DNA of 64,000 bases from an uncultured Microbacterium sp. (GCF_900078385.1 NZ_FLQR01000002.1:1-64000); one strand, 5' to 3'. Shown: positions 1-9,199, counted from the stretch's first letter. The notes: generated by a model not told the origin, from the sequence alone. A program made the numbers and translations.

Positions 1-100
1 AGACCGGGCGCGGGCGCGCGGGGACGAGGCGCGAGCGCGCGGGGACGGGCGCGGGGACGGGCGCGGGCGCGCGGCGCGGGGGCGGGGCGCGGGGCGGGAG
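1..100. repeat. GC-only low-complexity tract
   Basis: The first 100 bases are almost entirely G and C, built from recurring short units such as GGGCGCGGGC and GCGCGGGGACG. No open frame with a plausible start is seen. It lies just downstream of the stop codon of the minus-strand DUF559 gene. The pattern looks like slippage-prone simple sequence and could be a site of assembly error. Confidence 0.6.
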
Positions 101-103
101 GGC

Positions 104-1081
104 TCAGCGCCGAGCGCCCTCCAGCGCGCGGCGCACGCGCACGGCGAACTGCGCCGGGTGCACGTAGATGTCCTGGCGGGTCACGCGGAGGACGCGCCAC
201 CCGGCCTCGGCCAGCCGATCGACACGCTGGATGTCGATCGACCACTGCCGGGCATCCGTCCGGTGATGATCGCCCTCGTACTCCATCGCGACCTTTCGCT
301 CGGGATAGGCGAGGTCGACCTGCGCGAGCCAGCTCCCGGCGTCGAAGACATCGAAGTTCGCGAACGGCTCGGGCAGCCCGGCATCCGCGAGGACGATGCG
401 CATCCAGCTCTCGGGACGCGAGCGCGACCGGGTGATCGCCCGCGGCAGCGCCTCCCGCAGGAGCGCAGCGCCGCGACGTCGCCCGGCGGTCAGCGCGGCC
501 TCCAGCTGCGGCCTCGTGGCCAATGCCGGCGGGTCGTCCGGATGCATCGGGATCCGCTGCGCCGCATCCGCCGCCGCCACGACGTCCTCGAGTCGCGTCA
601 GCACGCTGCCGAGCATCGCCCATGTGGATGCCGGTGTCGTCACTCGCAGCCCGAGTTCGGGATGGATGACGGTGTGCGCGAGCTCGGGCTTGACGGCGTG
701 GCCGATCACACCGCGCCCTGCGGGGCCCCGGCGCGGGGCGAACACCCCGACGTCGAGGGCCCGGCCCATCACCAGGCTGAGCGGGAGCGGGATCGACCAC
801 GCGACGGCGGCGGAGACGAGCGTGAAGAACTGCCCCGCCGGCATCCGCGGGGCATACCGGCACATCCGGTCGAGCAGCTCCCGCTCCACCGACCGCTCGG
901 GCTCGACGTCGCACGCGCTGCGCGTGCGGACGCCGTGGAACGGCCGCAGCAGATCCTTCGAGCGCAGCCGTGATCTGCTGACACCGGCGGCGAGCGCCGC
1001 CGCGGTGGAGAACGAATCGCCGAGGTCGAGGGGAAGAGGGCTGCGCAGCATCCCTCCACGGTGGCGCCGGGATGCCGGCAT
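104..1081 (-). CDS. DUF559-type protein with C-terminal Vsr-like nuclease fold
   Basis: The 325-residue protein has an N-terminal helix-turn-helix-like part (about 20-60, with AAGVSRSRLRS) typical of actinobacterial AbiEi-like/DUF559 proteins. The C-terminal block (about 250-325) contains DLAYPERKVAMEYEGDHH and ends in WRVLRVTRQDI, the hallmark of the DUF559 domain, which belongs to the very-short-patch-repair endonuclease superfamily. The E-x-D-x-H pattern is compatible with an active nuclease. Members are very common in Microbacteriaceae and their physiological role is unknown. The chosen ATG has GGAG about six bases upstream; a second ATG ten codons in (1051) has its purine tract too close. 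No partner gene is adjacent, so a toxin-antitoxin role is not supported by context. Confidence 0.75.
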   Translation of the reverse strand: MPASRRHRGGMLRSPLPLDLGDSFSTAAALAAGVSRSRLRSKDLLRPFHGVRTRSACDVEPERSVERELLDRMCRYAPRMPAGQFFTLVSAAVAWSIPLPLSLVMGRALDVGVFAPRRGPAGRGVIGHAVKPELAHTVIHPELGLRVTTPASTWAMLGSVLTRLEDVVAAADAAQRIPMHPDDPPALATRPQLEAALTAGRRRGAALLREALPRAITRSRSRPESWMRIVLADAGLPEPFANFDVFDAGSWLAQVDLAYPERKVAMEYEGDHHRTDARQWSIDIQRVDRLAEAGWRVLRVTRQDIYVHPAQFAVRVRRALEGARR

Positions 1082-1152
1082 CCGCGCGTCTCCACAGCCC
1101 TCGATGCGGAACTCTCTGCAGCGACCCCCTGTGGAGAGGGCCTCGCGCGAAC

Positions 1153-1284
1153 TTCATCCGCGCCGAAGTGCGGGTAGGGCGCCCCCACACCCGCACTTTG
1201 CCGCGGGCGAAGCCAGGGCTCGATCTTCAGCCGCGCCGAAGTGCGGGTCAGGGCCGCGCACACCCGCACTTTGCCGCGGGCGAG
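1153..1284. repeat. Two tandem imperfect inverted-repeat units (REP-like)
   Basis: The 306-base gene-free stretch 1082-1387 holds two units, 1153-1210 and 1231-1284. Each pairs a left arm GCCGAAGTGCGGGT with a right arm ACCCGCACTTTGCCGCG, so each can fold as an imperfect hairpin. The units are joined by a linker containing GGGCTCGATCTTCAG. The same arms and linker recur at 19.67-19.78 kb in another gene-free stretch, so this is a dispersed intergenic repeat family rather than a local terminator. Nothing else is recognised in this stretch. Confidence 0.65.
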
Positions 1285-1387
1285 CGATACACCGGGGTCC
1301 TCCCGAGGAGGCCGCGCACGGCTTCCACCGCACCGCATCCCGTCACGAAGGCCCGCCGCACCCCGCCGAGGCTTCGACCCGCGTCGT

Positions 1388-2089
1388 CTACCCCTCGATG
1401 GGCACCGTCACGGGGGCGCCGAAGTCCGACCCTCCGGTCAGCGTCAGCGTCACGGCGGCGTCGTCATCCACTCCGTCGACCGACACCAGCGCGATGCGCG
1501 GGCCCATGTCCATCGTGCACACCTGATCGGCCGGGGGCGTCACGAACGTCACCGTCACGGCGTCCGCCGCCGCCTTCACCGACTCCACCTCGGGCACGCA
1601 GCCCGACGAACCCCAGGTCACGAGCGCGAAGAGCCCGTCGTCGACCCAGCCGGCCGAGGGCGTGTACTCCTCCACGGCGGCACCGCCGAAGCCGTCGAGG
1701 TCGGTCTCGCCCCACGAGTCGATGCCGTATGTCACGCGCACCGTCAGGTCCCGCGTGTGATCGACGCCCTCCGGCAGTGCCACGCCGACAGCGCGCGGCA
1801 CGCTGTCCGCCGTGCACGCCACGCCCTCGGCATCCACGAGCCCCACAGCGAGCGTGCCGTCGCTCTCCACGTCGACCTCTCCCACGATCGGCGCGCAGGT
1901 CGAGGACCCCGGCGTCACGACGGCGATCATCCGGCCACCGTCGAGCCAGGCCGCGTCGACCTCGATCTCGCCGGCCGGCACCCCGCTCGGCGAGGCGCCG
2001 GCGCCGGGACCGGATCCGCCCGTCGCGCATCCGGCGAGTCCCAGCAGCAACAGTCCGCCGAGGACGACGGCACCGACCCGGAGTGACAT
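1388..2089 (-). CDS. Secreted lipoprotein of unknown function
   Basis: The 233-residue product starts MSLRVGAVVLGGLLLLGLAGCATGG. It has a short charged N-end, a hydrophobic stretch and the lipobox LAGC, so it should be exported and lipid-anchored at the Cys near residue 20. A Gly/Ser/Pro-rich tether (about 22-38) is followed by a mostly beta-strand region with several Cys residues and two similar halves, each with a GxSTC or GSSGC motif. The start is fixed by AAGGAG seven bases before the ATG; an upstream in-frame ATG lacks such a site. No family was recognised. It stands alone between the repeat region and cls. Confidence 0.7.
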   Translation of the reverse strand: MSLRVGAVVLGGLLLLGLAGCATGGSGPGAGASPSGVPAGEIEVDAAWLDGGRMIAVVTPGSSTCAPIVGEVDVESDGTLAVGLVDAEGVACTADSVPRAVGVALPEGVDHTRDLTVRVTYGIDSWGETDLDGFGGAAVEEYTPSAGWVDDGLFALVTWGSSGCVPEVESVKAAADAVTVTFVTPPADQVCTMDMGPRIALVSVDGVDDDAAVTLTLTGGSDFGAPVTVPIEG

Positions 2090-2162
2090 GGGCTTCTCCT
2101 TCACGCACGATGACGGATGCCGCGGCATCCACCCCGACAGTGTCAGGCGAACGGCATCCGTC

Positions 2163-3635
2163 TCACTGCAGGGCGGACGTGAGCCGCGCGAGGTTGTCCA
2201 GCACCCGCGAGCGCAGGGGCTGCTCCATCCACTCGTCGAGCGTCAGCTCGCGGCTGAGTGACCGGTACTGGTCCTCCACCGCGCGCAGCTGCGAGACGAA
2301 CTCCGCACCGCGCGAGAGCATGGTCACCTCGAGGTTCAGACCGAACGAGCGCATGTCCATGTTGCTGGAGCCGATGACGGCGACCTCGTCGTCGATGGAC
2401 ATCGACTTCGAGTGCAGGATGTACGGCCGCTTGTACATCCAGATGCGCACACCCGACCGCAGCAGCGCCTCGTAGTAGCTGCGCTGCGCGTGGTAGACCA
2501 TCGCCTGATCGCCCTCCTCCGAGACGAACAGCTCGACGTCGACCCCCCGCTGGCACGCAGTCTGGATGGCCAGCAGCAGACCCTCGTCGGGGACGAAGTA
2601 GGGGCTGACGATGATGATCTTCTCGCGCGCGGCGAACAGCAGCGTCATGAAGAGCTTGAGGTTGTTCTGGAACTCGAATCCCGGACCGGAGGGGATGATC
2701 TGGCAGTCGAGCTCCCCCGAGCCCGCCTCGACGGCGAACAGGTCGATCTCGTCGGTGAGGGTCTCGAGCGTCTCGCTGTACCAATCGGAGAGGAACACGG
2801 CGTTGACGGAGGCGACGACCGGGCCGTCCAGTCGCGCCATCATGTCGACCCAGTGCAGGCCGCGCCGGAGGTTCTTCGGCAGGTTGTACGTCGAGTCGGT
2901 GACGTTCTGCGAGCCCATGAAGGCGACGCGCCCGTCCACGACGAGGAGCTTGCGGTGATTGCGCAGATCGGGTCGCTGATACCGGCGCCTCAGCGGCTGC
3001 ACGGGGAGCATGACATGCCATGCGGCCCCCATCGCGTCGAGCCGCTGCCGCGTCTCCTTGTACTTTGGTTTGTTGCGGTTCGCCCAGTGGTCGAGCAGCA
3101 CCCGGACGGTGACGCCGCGCGCAGCGACCTCCTCGAGGGCGCGGAAGAAGTTGTCGGTCGCTGCGTCGGCCTGCAGGATGTAGAACTCGACGTGGACGTA
3201 ATGCTCGGCCTCCCGGATGGCGTCGGCCATCTCATCGAGGCTGGTCTGGTAGTCGGAGATGAGCCGGGCGCCGTTGTCACCGGCGAGCGGGAGCGCGCCG
3301 AGGTTGCGGTTGAGCCGCACGAGCGCACGGAACCACTCCGGCGCGTTGGGCCGCAGCGTGCCGAAGTCGAGGCCGCCGCTGGTGTCGCGGATGTAGTCGT
3401 TGATCTGCTGCTGCATCTTGCGGCGCTTGCGCGGCAGGCGCGGGTTGCCGATGAGCAGGAAGAGCAGGATGCCGACGACCGGGATGAAGAAGATGGCCAG
3501 AAGCCACGCCATCGCCGCCGTGGGGCGACGGTTCCGCGGGATGATGATGATCGCGAAGATGCGGACGGTGATGTCGAACGCGAGGACGATGAAGACCCAC
3601 CACGTCCAGTTCCAGTCCACCGTGATGCTCAGCAC
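2163..3635 (-). CDS. cls: Cardiolipin synthase (phospholipase D superfamily)
   Basis: The 490-residue length and layout match bacterial cardiolipin synthases, which make cardiolipin from phosphatidylglycerol at the cytoplasmic membrane. Two N-terminal transmembrane segments (about 8-30 and 38-62) are followed by two PLD catalytic domains. Each carries an HxKxxxxD motif: NHRKLLVVD with His227, Lys229 and Asp234, and LHSKSMSID with His408, Lys410 and Asp415. Both motifs are followed by the usual GSxN (MGSQN and IGSSN). All catalytic residues are present, so an active enzyme is expected. Start MLSITVDW leads directly into the first membrane segment. The downstream gene on the same strand is the lipoprotein, 73 bases away. 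Confidence 0.93.
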   Translation of the reverse strand: MLSITVDWNWTWWVFIVLAFDITVRIFAIIIIPRNRRPTAAMAWLLAIFFIPVVGILLFLLIGNPRLPRKRRKMQQQINDYIRDTSGGLDFGTLRPNAPEWFRALVRLNRNLGALPLAGDNGARLISDYQTSLDEMADAIREAEHYVHVEFYILQADAATDNFFRALEEVAARGVTVRVLLDHWANRNKPKYKETRQRLDAMGAAWHVMLPVQPLRRRYQRPDLRNHRKLLVVDGRVAFMGSQNVTDSTYNLPKNLRRGLHWVDMMARLDGPVVASVNAVFLSDWYSETLETLTDEIDLFAVEAGSGELDCQIIPSGPGFEFQNNLKLFMTLLFAAREKIIIVSPYFVPDEGLLLAIQTACQRGVDVELFVSEEGDQAMVYHAQRSYYEALLRSGVRIWMYKRPYILHSKSMSIDDEVAVIGSSNMDMRSFGLNLEVTMLSRGAEFVSQLRAVEDQYRSLSRELTLDEWMEQPLRSRVLDNLARLTSALQ

Positions 3636-3683
3636 GCCTGTCCCCCCGCTCCTCGCCTGCGCTCAGCGTAGCGAGTGGGGCGG

Positions 3684-3875
3684 TCAGCGAGCGGCAGCGT
3701 CACCGGCGGCGGGCGCGAGGCCTCGCTTCGCGCGCTCCTCGGCTTCGATCTCCCCGTAGACGCGGCGCTCGGTGCGGTCCATCCGCAGGATCGAGCGGAG
3801 TACGAAGACGAACAGGCCCAGCACGACGACGGTCGGCAGCAGCGACCAGACGACGGCGGCCCAGTACTCATCCAT
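3684..3875 (-). CDS. Small single-pass membrane protein, 63 residues
   Basis: The protein begins MDEYWAAVVWSLLPTVVVLG, forming one hydrophobic segment (about 6-30). A charged, probably helical cytoplasmic tail rich in Arg, Glu and Ala follows, with RMDRTERR and EAEERAKRG. Such small actinobacterial membrane proteins are common next to cls. It lies 48 bases upstream of cls in the same orientation and may be co-transcribed. Longer in-frame starts exist upstream but would add low-complexity sequence across the divergent promoter region. Function unknown. Confidence 0.7.
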   Translation of the reverse strand: MDEYWAAVVWSLLPTVVVLGLFVFVLRSILRMDRTERRVYGEIEAEERAKRGLAPAAGDAAAR

Positions 3876-3906
3876 GCCTCCATCGTACGCGGCCGTCTCG
3901 ACGGGC

Positions 3907-3939
3907 GGATGCCGGGTGGATGCCGGGTGGATGCCGGGC
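3907..3939. repeat. Three tandem 11-bp repeats
   Basis: GGATGCCGGGT is repeated twice and followed by GGATGCCGGGC, in the intergenic region between the divergent small membrane-protein gene and the DUF4192 gene. The unit contains the GGATGCC word that is abundant across the window. It may be slippage or a binding-site array; there is no spacer structure like that of a CRISPR. Confidence 0.7.
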
Positions 3940-4040
3940 TGGGCGCACCGCCTCCTCCCCAACCCGACGTCACGGCGCGGTACTCCCCGATGCGGCGTGC
4001 GCCCGGCCACGGGACCGCACCGGCGGCCAGCCTCGGGGGC

Positions 4041-5171
4041 ATGCCGACTACCGTGAAGGCCGCCGACGCGGCACAGTTCCTCTCCCTCGTCCCGCGCCTG
4101 CTGGGCTACACGCCGGCGCGCAGCCTCGTGGTCGTGCCGATGGCCGGCCACCGCAGCGTCGGCGCGATGCGCGTCGATCTGCCGCCCGGCGACGATCTCG
4201 ACACGGTCGAGCGGCTCGCCTCGAGCGTCGTCGGCATGGTGTGCCGGATCGGCGGCGCCGAGGCCTTCGTCGCCGTCGCGTACAGCGAGGAGTCCGCGGC
4301 GGTCGGACTCCCGCACGCGCGCCTCGTCGACGCGTTGGGGCGACGCGCGGAGGCGAGCGGACTGGCGTTCGTCGACGCGCTCGTCGTCGCCGCCGATGGA
4401 TGGGGCTCGCACTTCGACCCCGACCATCCCGGGGCCGGGCGGCCCCTGTCGGAATTGGAGACCACGCCGACCCTCGACCTGCCCGCCGTCGTCGGCGACC
4501 AGGCCACCGGCGCCGCCCTCCCGCCGCACCGTGCCGCCGAGCGCCGCGTCGTGGGCGCGGCCGTGCAGTCGCTCCGCACCGCACTGGAGGTGCTCTGTGG
4601 CATGCCCTCCGAGTCCGCGCGGGTCGCGCGCGTCGACCCGGCGGCCCTCGAGGCGGCGTGCGAGCTGGATGATCTGCCGCGGCTGTTCGAGAGCGCGCTG
4701 CGGTGGGATGCCGCCGCACTTCCGCCGATGCGCGCAGCCCTACTCGCGTGGTGCCTTGCGCGACCGGCGCTGCGGGACGTCGCGCTGGTGCAGTGGGCGA
4801 CGGATGTGGTCGGCGGGGAGGATGCCCTCGAGGCGCAGCGCCGCTGGGAGGACGGGGCCGAGTACCCGTCCGATCTCGCATCGGTGATGTGGGGCGAGGG
4901 CCCCCGGCCGGATCCGGACCGTCTCGAGACCGCCGCCGAGCTGGCGCGTCACATCGCCGCGCTCGCTCCGAAACGGCTGCGGCCGGGGGCACTGGCCACC
5001 TGCGCCTGGCTGTCGTGGGCGCTCGGACGCTCGACGCACGCCGACCGCTACGCGCAGCTGGCCCTGGAGATCGAAGCGGACCACGGGTTGTCCGACATCG
5101 TCCGGTCGTTCGTTCTCGCGGGTCACCTGCCGGACTGGGCATTCCGCCGGCCCGGGGGCGGCGCCGTGTGA
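4041..5171 (+). CDS. DUF4192 domain-containing protein
   Basis: The 376-residue protein opens MPTTVKAADAAQFLSLVPRLLGY and continues with PARSLVVVPM, the signature start of the actinobacterial DUF4192 family, whose function is unknown. The rest is alpha/beta with many Ala and Arg residues and no signal peptide, so it is probably cytosolic. The C-terminal part (about 240-370), with TCAWLSWALGRSTHADRYAQLAL, resembles a helical-repeat bundle. The start was chosen because the conserved domain begins at this ATG; the in-frame extension upstream is low-complexity. It is convergent with lysS, 46 bases away, and no hairpin terminator is obvious between them. Confidence 0.85.
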   Translation: MPTTVKAADAAQFLSLVPRLLGYTPARSLVVVPMAGHRSVGAMRVDLPPGDDLDTVERLASSVVGMVCRIGGAEAFVAVAYSEESAAVGLPHARLVDALGRRAEASGLAFVDALVVAADGWGSHFDPDHPGAGRPLSELETTPTLDLPAVVGDQATGAALPPHRAAERRVVGAAVQSLRTALEVLCGMPSESARVARVDPAALEAACELDDLPRLFESALRWDAAALPPMRAALLAWCLARPALRDVALVQWATDVVGGEDALEAQRRWEDGAEYPSDLASVMWGEGPRPDPDRLETAAELARHIAALAPKRLRPGALATCAWLSWALGRSTHADRYAQLALEIEADHGLSDIVRSFVLAGHLPDWAFRRPGGGAV

Positions 5172-5217
5172 ACGGGCAGCGTGCAGCGACCGCGCGGCCC
5201 CGCGTGACCGGCTGGGC

Positions 5218-6738
5218 CTACTTGACCAGCGGGAAGAGGATCGTCTCGCGGATGCCGAGACCCGTGATCGCCATCATGAGGCGGTCGATGCCCATGCCCA
5301 TCCCACCGGTGGGCGGCATGCCGTGCTCGAGGGCGCGGAGGAACTCCTCGTCCACGCGCATCGCTTCGTCGTCGCCGCGGGCGGCGAGCTTCGCCTGCTC
5401 GACGAACCGCTCACGCTGGATGACCGGGTCGACGAGCTCGGAGTACCCGGTGGCCAGCTCGAAGCCGCGGACGTACAGGTCCCACTTCTCCACGACCCCC
5501 GGGATCGTGCGGTGCTCGCGGACGAGCGGGCTCGTGTCGAGCGGAAAGTCCATCACGAAGGTGGGGCGGACGAGATCGCCCTTCACGAAGTGCTCCCACA
5601 GTTCCTCGACGAGCTTGCCGTGCGTCGCGATCTTCTCCGGGACCTCGACGCCGACGTCGGCGGCGAACGCCTGCAGCTCGTCGAACGTCGTCTGCGGCGT
5701 GATGGCCCGCCCGGCTGCCGCCGAGAGGGAGTCGTACATCGAGATGCGGTCCCACTCGCCGCCCAGGTCGTAGACGGTGCCGTCCGCCCAGGTCACCTCG
5801 GTGGTTCCGGCGACCGCGACGGCGGCGTTCTGGATGAGCTCCTGCGTGAGGTCGGCGATGCCGTTGTAGTCCGAGTACGCCTGGTAGGCCTCGAGCATCG
5901 CGAACTCGGGGCTGTGCGTCGAGTCGGCACCCTCATTGCGGAAGTTGCGGTTGATCTCGAAGACGCGGTCGATGCCGCCGACGACGGCGCGCTTGAGGAA
6001 GAGCTCGGGCGCGATGCGCAGGAAGAGGTCGGCGTCGAAGGCGTTCGCGTGCGTGACGAACGGTCGTGCGGCGGCCCCGCCGTGCTGGACCTGCAGCATG
6101 GGGGTCTCGACCTCGACGAAGTCGTGGTTCGCGAACGTGGTGCGCAGGCTCGCGTTCGCCTTGGCGCGGGCGATCACGGTCGCGCGCGCCTCATCGCGGA
6201 CGATCAGATCGAGGAAGCGGGAGCGCACACGGCTCTCCTCGCTGAGCTCGGAGTACATGTTCGGCAGGGGCAGCAGCGCCTTGGCCGCGATCGTCCAGTC
6301 GGTGACCATGATCGACAACTCGCCGCGCCGGCTGGAGATGACCTGACCCGTGACGGAGACGTGATCGCCGAGGTCGACGAGTTCCTTCCACGCCTGCAGC
6401 GACTCGTCGCCGACCTCGGCGAGGGACACCATCGCCTGGATGCGGCTGCCGTCGCCCGACTGCAGGGACGCGAAGCAGAGCTTGCCCGTGTTGCGGCTGA
6501 AGACGATGCGGCCGGCCACGGATGCCGTCACGCCGGTTTCCTCGCCCGACTCGAGCGATGCGTAGCGCTCGCGCAGGGCGGGGATCGTGTCGGTGACCGG
6601 CACGGCGACCGGGTAGGCGCCGCCGGCGGCGTCGGCGCGCTCCGCGAGGAGTCGCTCGCGCTTGGCGAGGCGCACGGCCTTCTGCTCGAAGACGTCCTCT
6701 TCGGGCTCGGCGGTCACGGGCGCAGACGCGTCGGTCAT
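5218..6738 (-). CDS. lysS: Lysyl-tRNA synthetase, class II
   Basis: The 506-residue enzyme charges tRNA-Lys in the cytoplasm. It has an N-terminal OB-fold anticodon-binding domain (about 60-170, including GRIVFSRNTGKLCFASLQ) and a class II catalytic core. Motif 2 is seen as FRNEGADSTHSPEFAMLEAY and motif 3 as GMGIDRLMMAITG near the C terminus. The start ATG has GAGGAG at good spacing. Length is normal for bacterial LysRS. The upstream same-strand gene is the Rossmann/DUF2520 protein, 26 bases away, so lysS can be the last gene of that long operon. In many relatives panC lies between these two genes; it is absent here. Confidence 0.96.
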   Translation of the reverse strand: MTDASAPVTAEPEEDVFEQKAVRLAKRERLLAERADAAGGAYPVAVPVTDTIPALRERYASLESGEETGVTASVAGRIVFSRNTGKLCFASLQSGDGSRIQAMVSLAEVGDESLQAWKELVDLGDHVSVTGQVISSRRGELSIMVTDWTIAAKALLPLPNMYSELSEESRVRSRFLDLIVRDEARATVIARAKANASLRTTFANHDFVEVETPMLQVQHGGAAARPFVTHANAFDADLFLRIAPELFLKRAVVGGIDRVFEINRNFRNEGADSTHSPEFAMLEAYQAYSDYNGIADLTQELIQNAAVAVAGTTEVTWADGTVYDLGGEWDRISMYDSLSAAAGRAITPQTTFDELQAFAADVGVEVPEKIATHGKLVEELWEHFVKGDLVRPTFVMDFPLDTSPLVREHRTIPGVVEKWDLYVRGFELATGYSELVDPVIQRERFVEQAKLAARGDDEAMRVDEEFLRALEHGMPPTGGMGMGIDRLMMAITGLGIRETILFPLVK

Positions 6739-6764
6739 GTTCAGGGCTCCTCGGAATCGACCCC

Positions 6765-7472
6765 TCAGTCTATCGGCGGCACCTCGGGCACTCCTCCGCC
6801 GCCCGCGTCGGTGAGCGCACGGTCGATCGTCGAGTGGACGAGCGCCGAGAGGTACCGACCGGGCTCCTCGACGCCCGCTTGGGCGAGGAGGGCGGCGGAC
6901 TGCCGCACGATCGACGCCGAGAACTCCGTCGCCGTCGCGATGGCCTCCCCGTAGGCGGGGCGGTCGGCTTCGGAGATGACGATCGGCTCGCACCCGAGCT
7001 CGACGGCCAGCGCCTGTGCGATGGGCAGCACGGCGGCCGGGGCAGTCACGGCGGCATACGCGTCGTGCAGCTGGCGCAGGTCGATGCTCGTCCCGGTGAA
7101 CGCGACGGCGGGGTGCACGGCGAGCGGGATGGCGCCGCGTGCGGCGGCAGGCGCGAGCACCTCGATGCCGTAGGCGGGATCGGTGTGCAGCACGAGCTGT
7201 CCGACCTGCCACGCGCCGAGCTCCGCGAGCCCCGCGACGAGCGCCGCCAGTTCGTCGTGCGGCACCGCGAGGATGACGAGCTCACTGCGCCGGACGACGT
7301 CATCGGCCGTGAGCGTCGGGACACCGGGCAGCACGGCCTCGACCCGCTCGGGGTCGGACCCTGCCGTGATGCCGGTCAGCGCGTGACCCGCGCCCGCGAG
7401 CGCCGCCGCGATGACGGGGCCGACGCGGCCGGCGCCGATGACGCCGACGCCCAGGCGTCCACCGCGGTTCAC
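6765..7472 (-). CDS. Rossmann-like/DUF2520 NAD(P)-binding protein
   Basis: The 235-residue protein starts (GTG) NRGGRLGVGVIGAGRVGPV, with the dinucleotide-binding GxGxxG motif in the first 20 residues. An F420-oxidoreductase/ProC-like Rossmann fold follows, and then the helical DUF2520 domain (about 120-235, with LAVHPAVAFTG and LAVELGCEPIVI). The family sits beside pantothenate genes in many actinobacteria and is suspected to act as a reductase, but the substrate is unknown. The GTG start overlaps the stop of the upstream PH-domain gene as GTGA, implying translational coupling. lysS follows 26 bases downstream. Confidence 0.85.
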   Translation of the reverse strand: MNRGGRLGVGVIGAGRVGPVIAAALAGAGHALTGITAGSDPERVEAVLPGVPTLTADDVVRRSELVILAVPHDELAALVAGLAELGAWQVGQLVLHTDPAYGIEVLAPAAARGAIPLAVHPAVAFTGTSIDLRQLHDAYAAVTAPAAVLPIAQALAVELGCEPIVISEADRPAYGEAIATATEFSASIVRQSAALLAQAGVEEPGRYLSALVHSTIDRALTDAGGGGVPEVPPID

Positions 7473-9199
7473 GGCGTGGCCTGACCGTCCGGGCCCGCGA
7501 CGGCCGCCGCGGCCTGCGGGCCGGAAACGGGCGCCGCAGCATCCGGGCCGGCAACGGGCGCCGCGGCATCCGACACGGGTCCCGCGACCGCAGCGACCGG
7601 CGCCTCGGCATCCCACCGGTGCGAGCGGTCTCCTGCCGCGGCGGCGACGGTGGCGTCCGCGGTCGCCTGCCAGATGCCCAGCGCGTCGCCTGCGTCGAGG
7701 ATGCCGAGGTGTCCGTTGACCTGCCCGACGACGGTGTGGCCCGTGATGTTCGCGAGCGCGAGGCGCCTGTCGATCGGGCCCTGGCTGACGCGCACGGACT
7801 GAAGCCGCGCGAGCGGCAGGATCACGAGGGCGCGCTGCAGGAACCCGCGCCGCAGGAACAGCGCCCCGGCCGTCAGCAGGAACCCGTTGCGTCGCCACGA
7901 CAGCGGTCGCAGCCACCGCCCGCGCCGCGGGGTCGTCGTGTACGGGTCCTCCGGCGCCGGCCCCCACAGCCCGTGGGCGGCGACGTCGTCCCAGCGGGCG
8001 TCAAGCGTCGGCAGCATGAGACCGAGCACCCGCTCCACGTCCTCCCGGGTGCCGACCGGGAGCACCTCGGCGAACTGCTGGCTCTGCGAGTCCGTCGCGG
8101 CCCGCCCGGAAAGCCGGTTCACCCGGATCGCCCACCACCCGAACCGGCGCCACAGGATCGGCTGCCGGATCTCGACGGCGTGGATGCGGCCCGGAGGCAG
8201 CGTCTCGGTCACGGTCGTGAAGAGGCCGAACGTGACCCGCACGCCCGCGGGCGTCGGGGCGATGGAGTAGCGCAGCGACCGTGTGATCTGGCGGAACCAG
8301 TACGCGCCGAAACCGATGATCGTCGGGACGAGCGAGAACAGGATCCACGGCGTCCCGAAGACCGACCCGAGGACGGCGGCGATCACCATCAGGACCAGCC
8401 AGATCGTCGAGCCCGACAGCAGGTGCGCGACGATGAGCCGCCCCGGCGGGATGTGGACGACGGATGCGGGCTCCGCGACGGGCTCCTCGGCGCCGTCGAT
8501 GAGGCCCGTGATCCCGGCGCCGACGGTCGCGACGGCGGCGCGGCCGAGCGGCATCCCTGCCGTCCCGCCCGCGACGGCGTCGCCGAGCTGCCGGCCTGAC
8601 GCGAGGCGGAGGATGTCGCCGCGGATCGTCTCGGCGTTCCCGGTGGACAGGTACTCGAGCTTGACGTTCGAGTCGAGCCCCGCTCCGACGACCTCGAGCT
8701 TGCCCATCCCGAACAGCCGCGCCACCATCGGCCGCGTGAGGTTGACGCCCTGCACGCGATCGAGCGGTGCGCGCCGGTGGGTGCGGAAGAGGACGCCGCT
8801 GCGCACCTCGACGTCGTCGCCGGTGATCCGGAAGGTATGGAACCGCCAGGACAGCCAGAAGAGGGCGAGCAGGACGAGGAGGACGCCCAGGACCACGAGG
8901 ATCGCGACGAGGATCAGGTTGTTGGCGACGATGAAGTCGATGGGATCGCCCTCGTAGTCGTCGAACCGCTCCCCGTCCGGACCCATCGCTGGCAGGAAGA
9001 TCCCGATCAGCCGGTCGCGGAGATTCGTCACGATGATGCCGGTGAGGACGAGGATGAACAGCCCGCCCCGCATGACCGGGGTGAGCGGGTGCAGCCGGTG
9101 CCACTCGCCGTCGCTGAGCGGCGAGCGCACCCGCGTCGGCGGAGGCGCAGCGGGGGCTTCCGGCGCGGGCTGCGCCGACGGATCGAGGGGGAGGGTCAC
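7469..9199 (-). CDS. Bacterial PH-domain membrane protein (large, YdbT-like)
   Basis: The 576-residue protein has an N-terminal Pro/Ala-rich stretch, two transmembrane segments (about 45-65 and 90-120), a PH-like domain with DDVEVRSGVLFRTHRR and DRVQGVNL, two more membrane segments (about 270-310), and further PH-like repeats. The last repeat carries RRGFLQRALVILPLARLQSV. This three-repeat bPH_2 layout is the YdbT family. The C-terminal 50 residues are a low-complexity Ala/Pro/Gly tail. GTG start and upstream stop overlap as GTGA, and a smaller PH protein precedes it, so the two probably act together in the membrane. Its exact role is unknown; relatives are linked to envelope stress or bacteriocin resistance. 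Confidence 0.85.
   Translation of the reverse strand: MTLPLDPSAQPAPEAPAAPPPTRVRSPLSDGEWHRLHPLTPVMRGGLFILVLTGIIVTNLRDRLIGIFLPAMGPDGERFDDYEGDPIDFIVANNLILVAILVVLGVLLVLLALFWLSWRFHTFRITGDDVEVRSGVLFRTHRRAPLDRVQGVNLTRPMVARLFGMGKLEVVGAGLDSNVKLEYLSTGNAETIRGDILRLASGRQLGDAVAGGTAGMPLGRAAVATVGAGITGLIDGAEEPVAEPASVVHIPPGRLIVAHLLSGSTIWLVLMVIAAVLGSVFGTPWILFSLVPTIIGFGAYWFRQITRSLRYSIAPTPAGVRVTFGLFTTVTETLPPGRIHAVEIRQPILWRRFGWWAIRVNRLSGRAATDSQSQQFAEVLPVGTREDVERVLGLMLPTLDARWDDVAAHGLWGPAPEDPYTTTPRRGRWLRPLSWRRNGFLLTAGALFLRRGFLQRALVILPLARLQSVRVSQGPIDRRLALANITGHTVVGQVNGHLGILDAGDALGIWQATADATVAAAAGDRSHRWDAEAPVAAVAGPVSDAAAPVAGPDAAAPVSGPQAAAAVAGPDGQATP

Noticed and set aside
104..1081. Full AbiE-type toxin-antitoxin system
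   Set aside because: Only an HTH-like N terminus resembles AbiEi; there is no nucleotidyltransferase toxin gene nearby.
3907..3939. Possible CRISPR-like repeat
   Set aside because: Three direct 11-bp units with no spacers and no cas genes.
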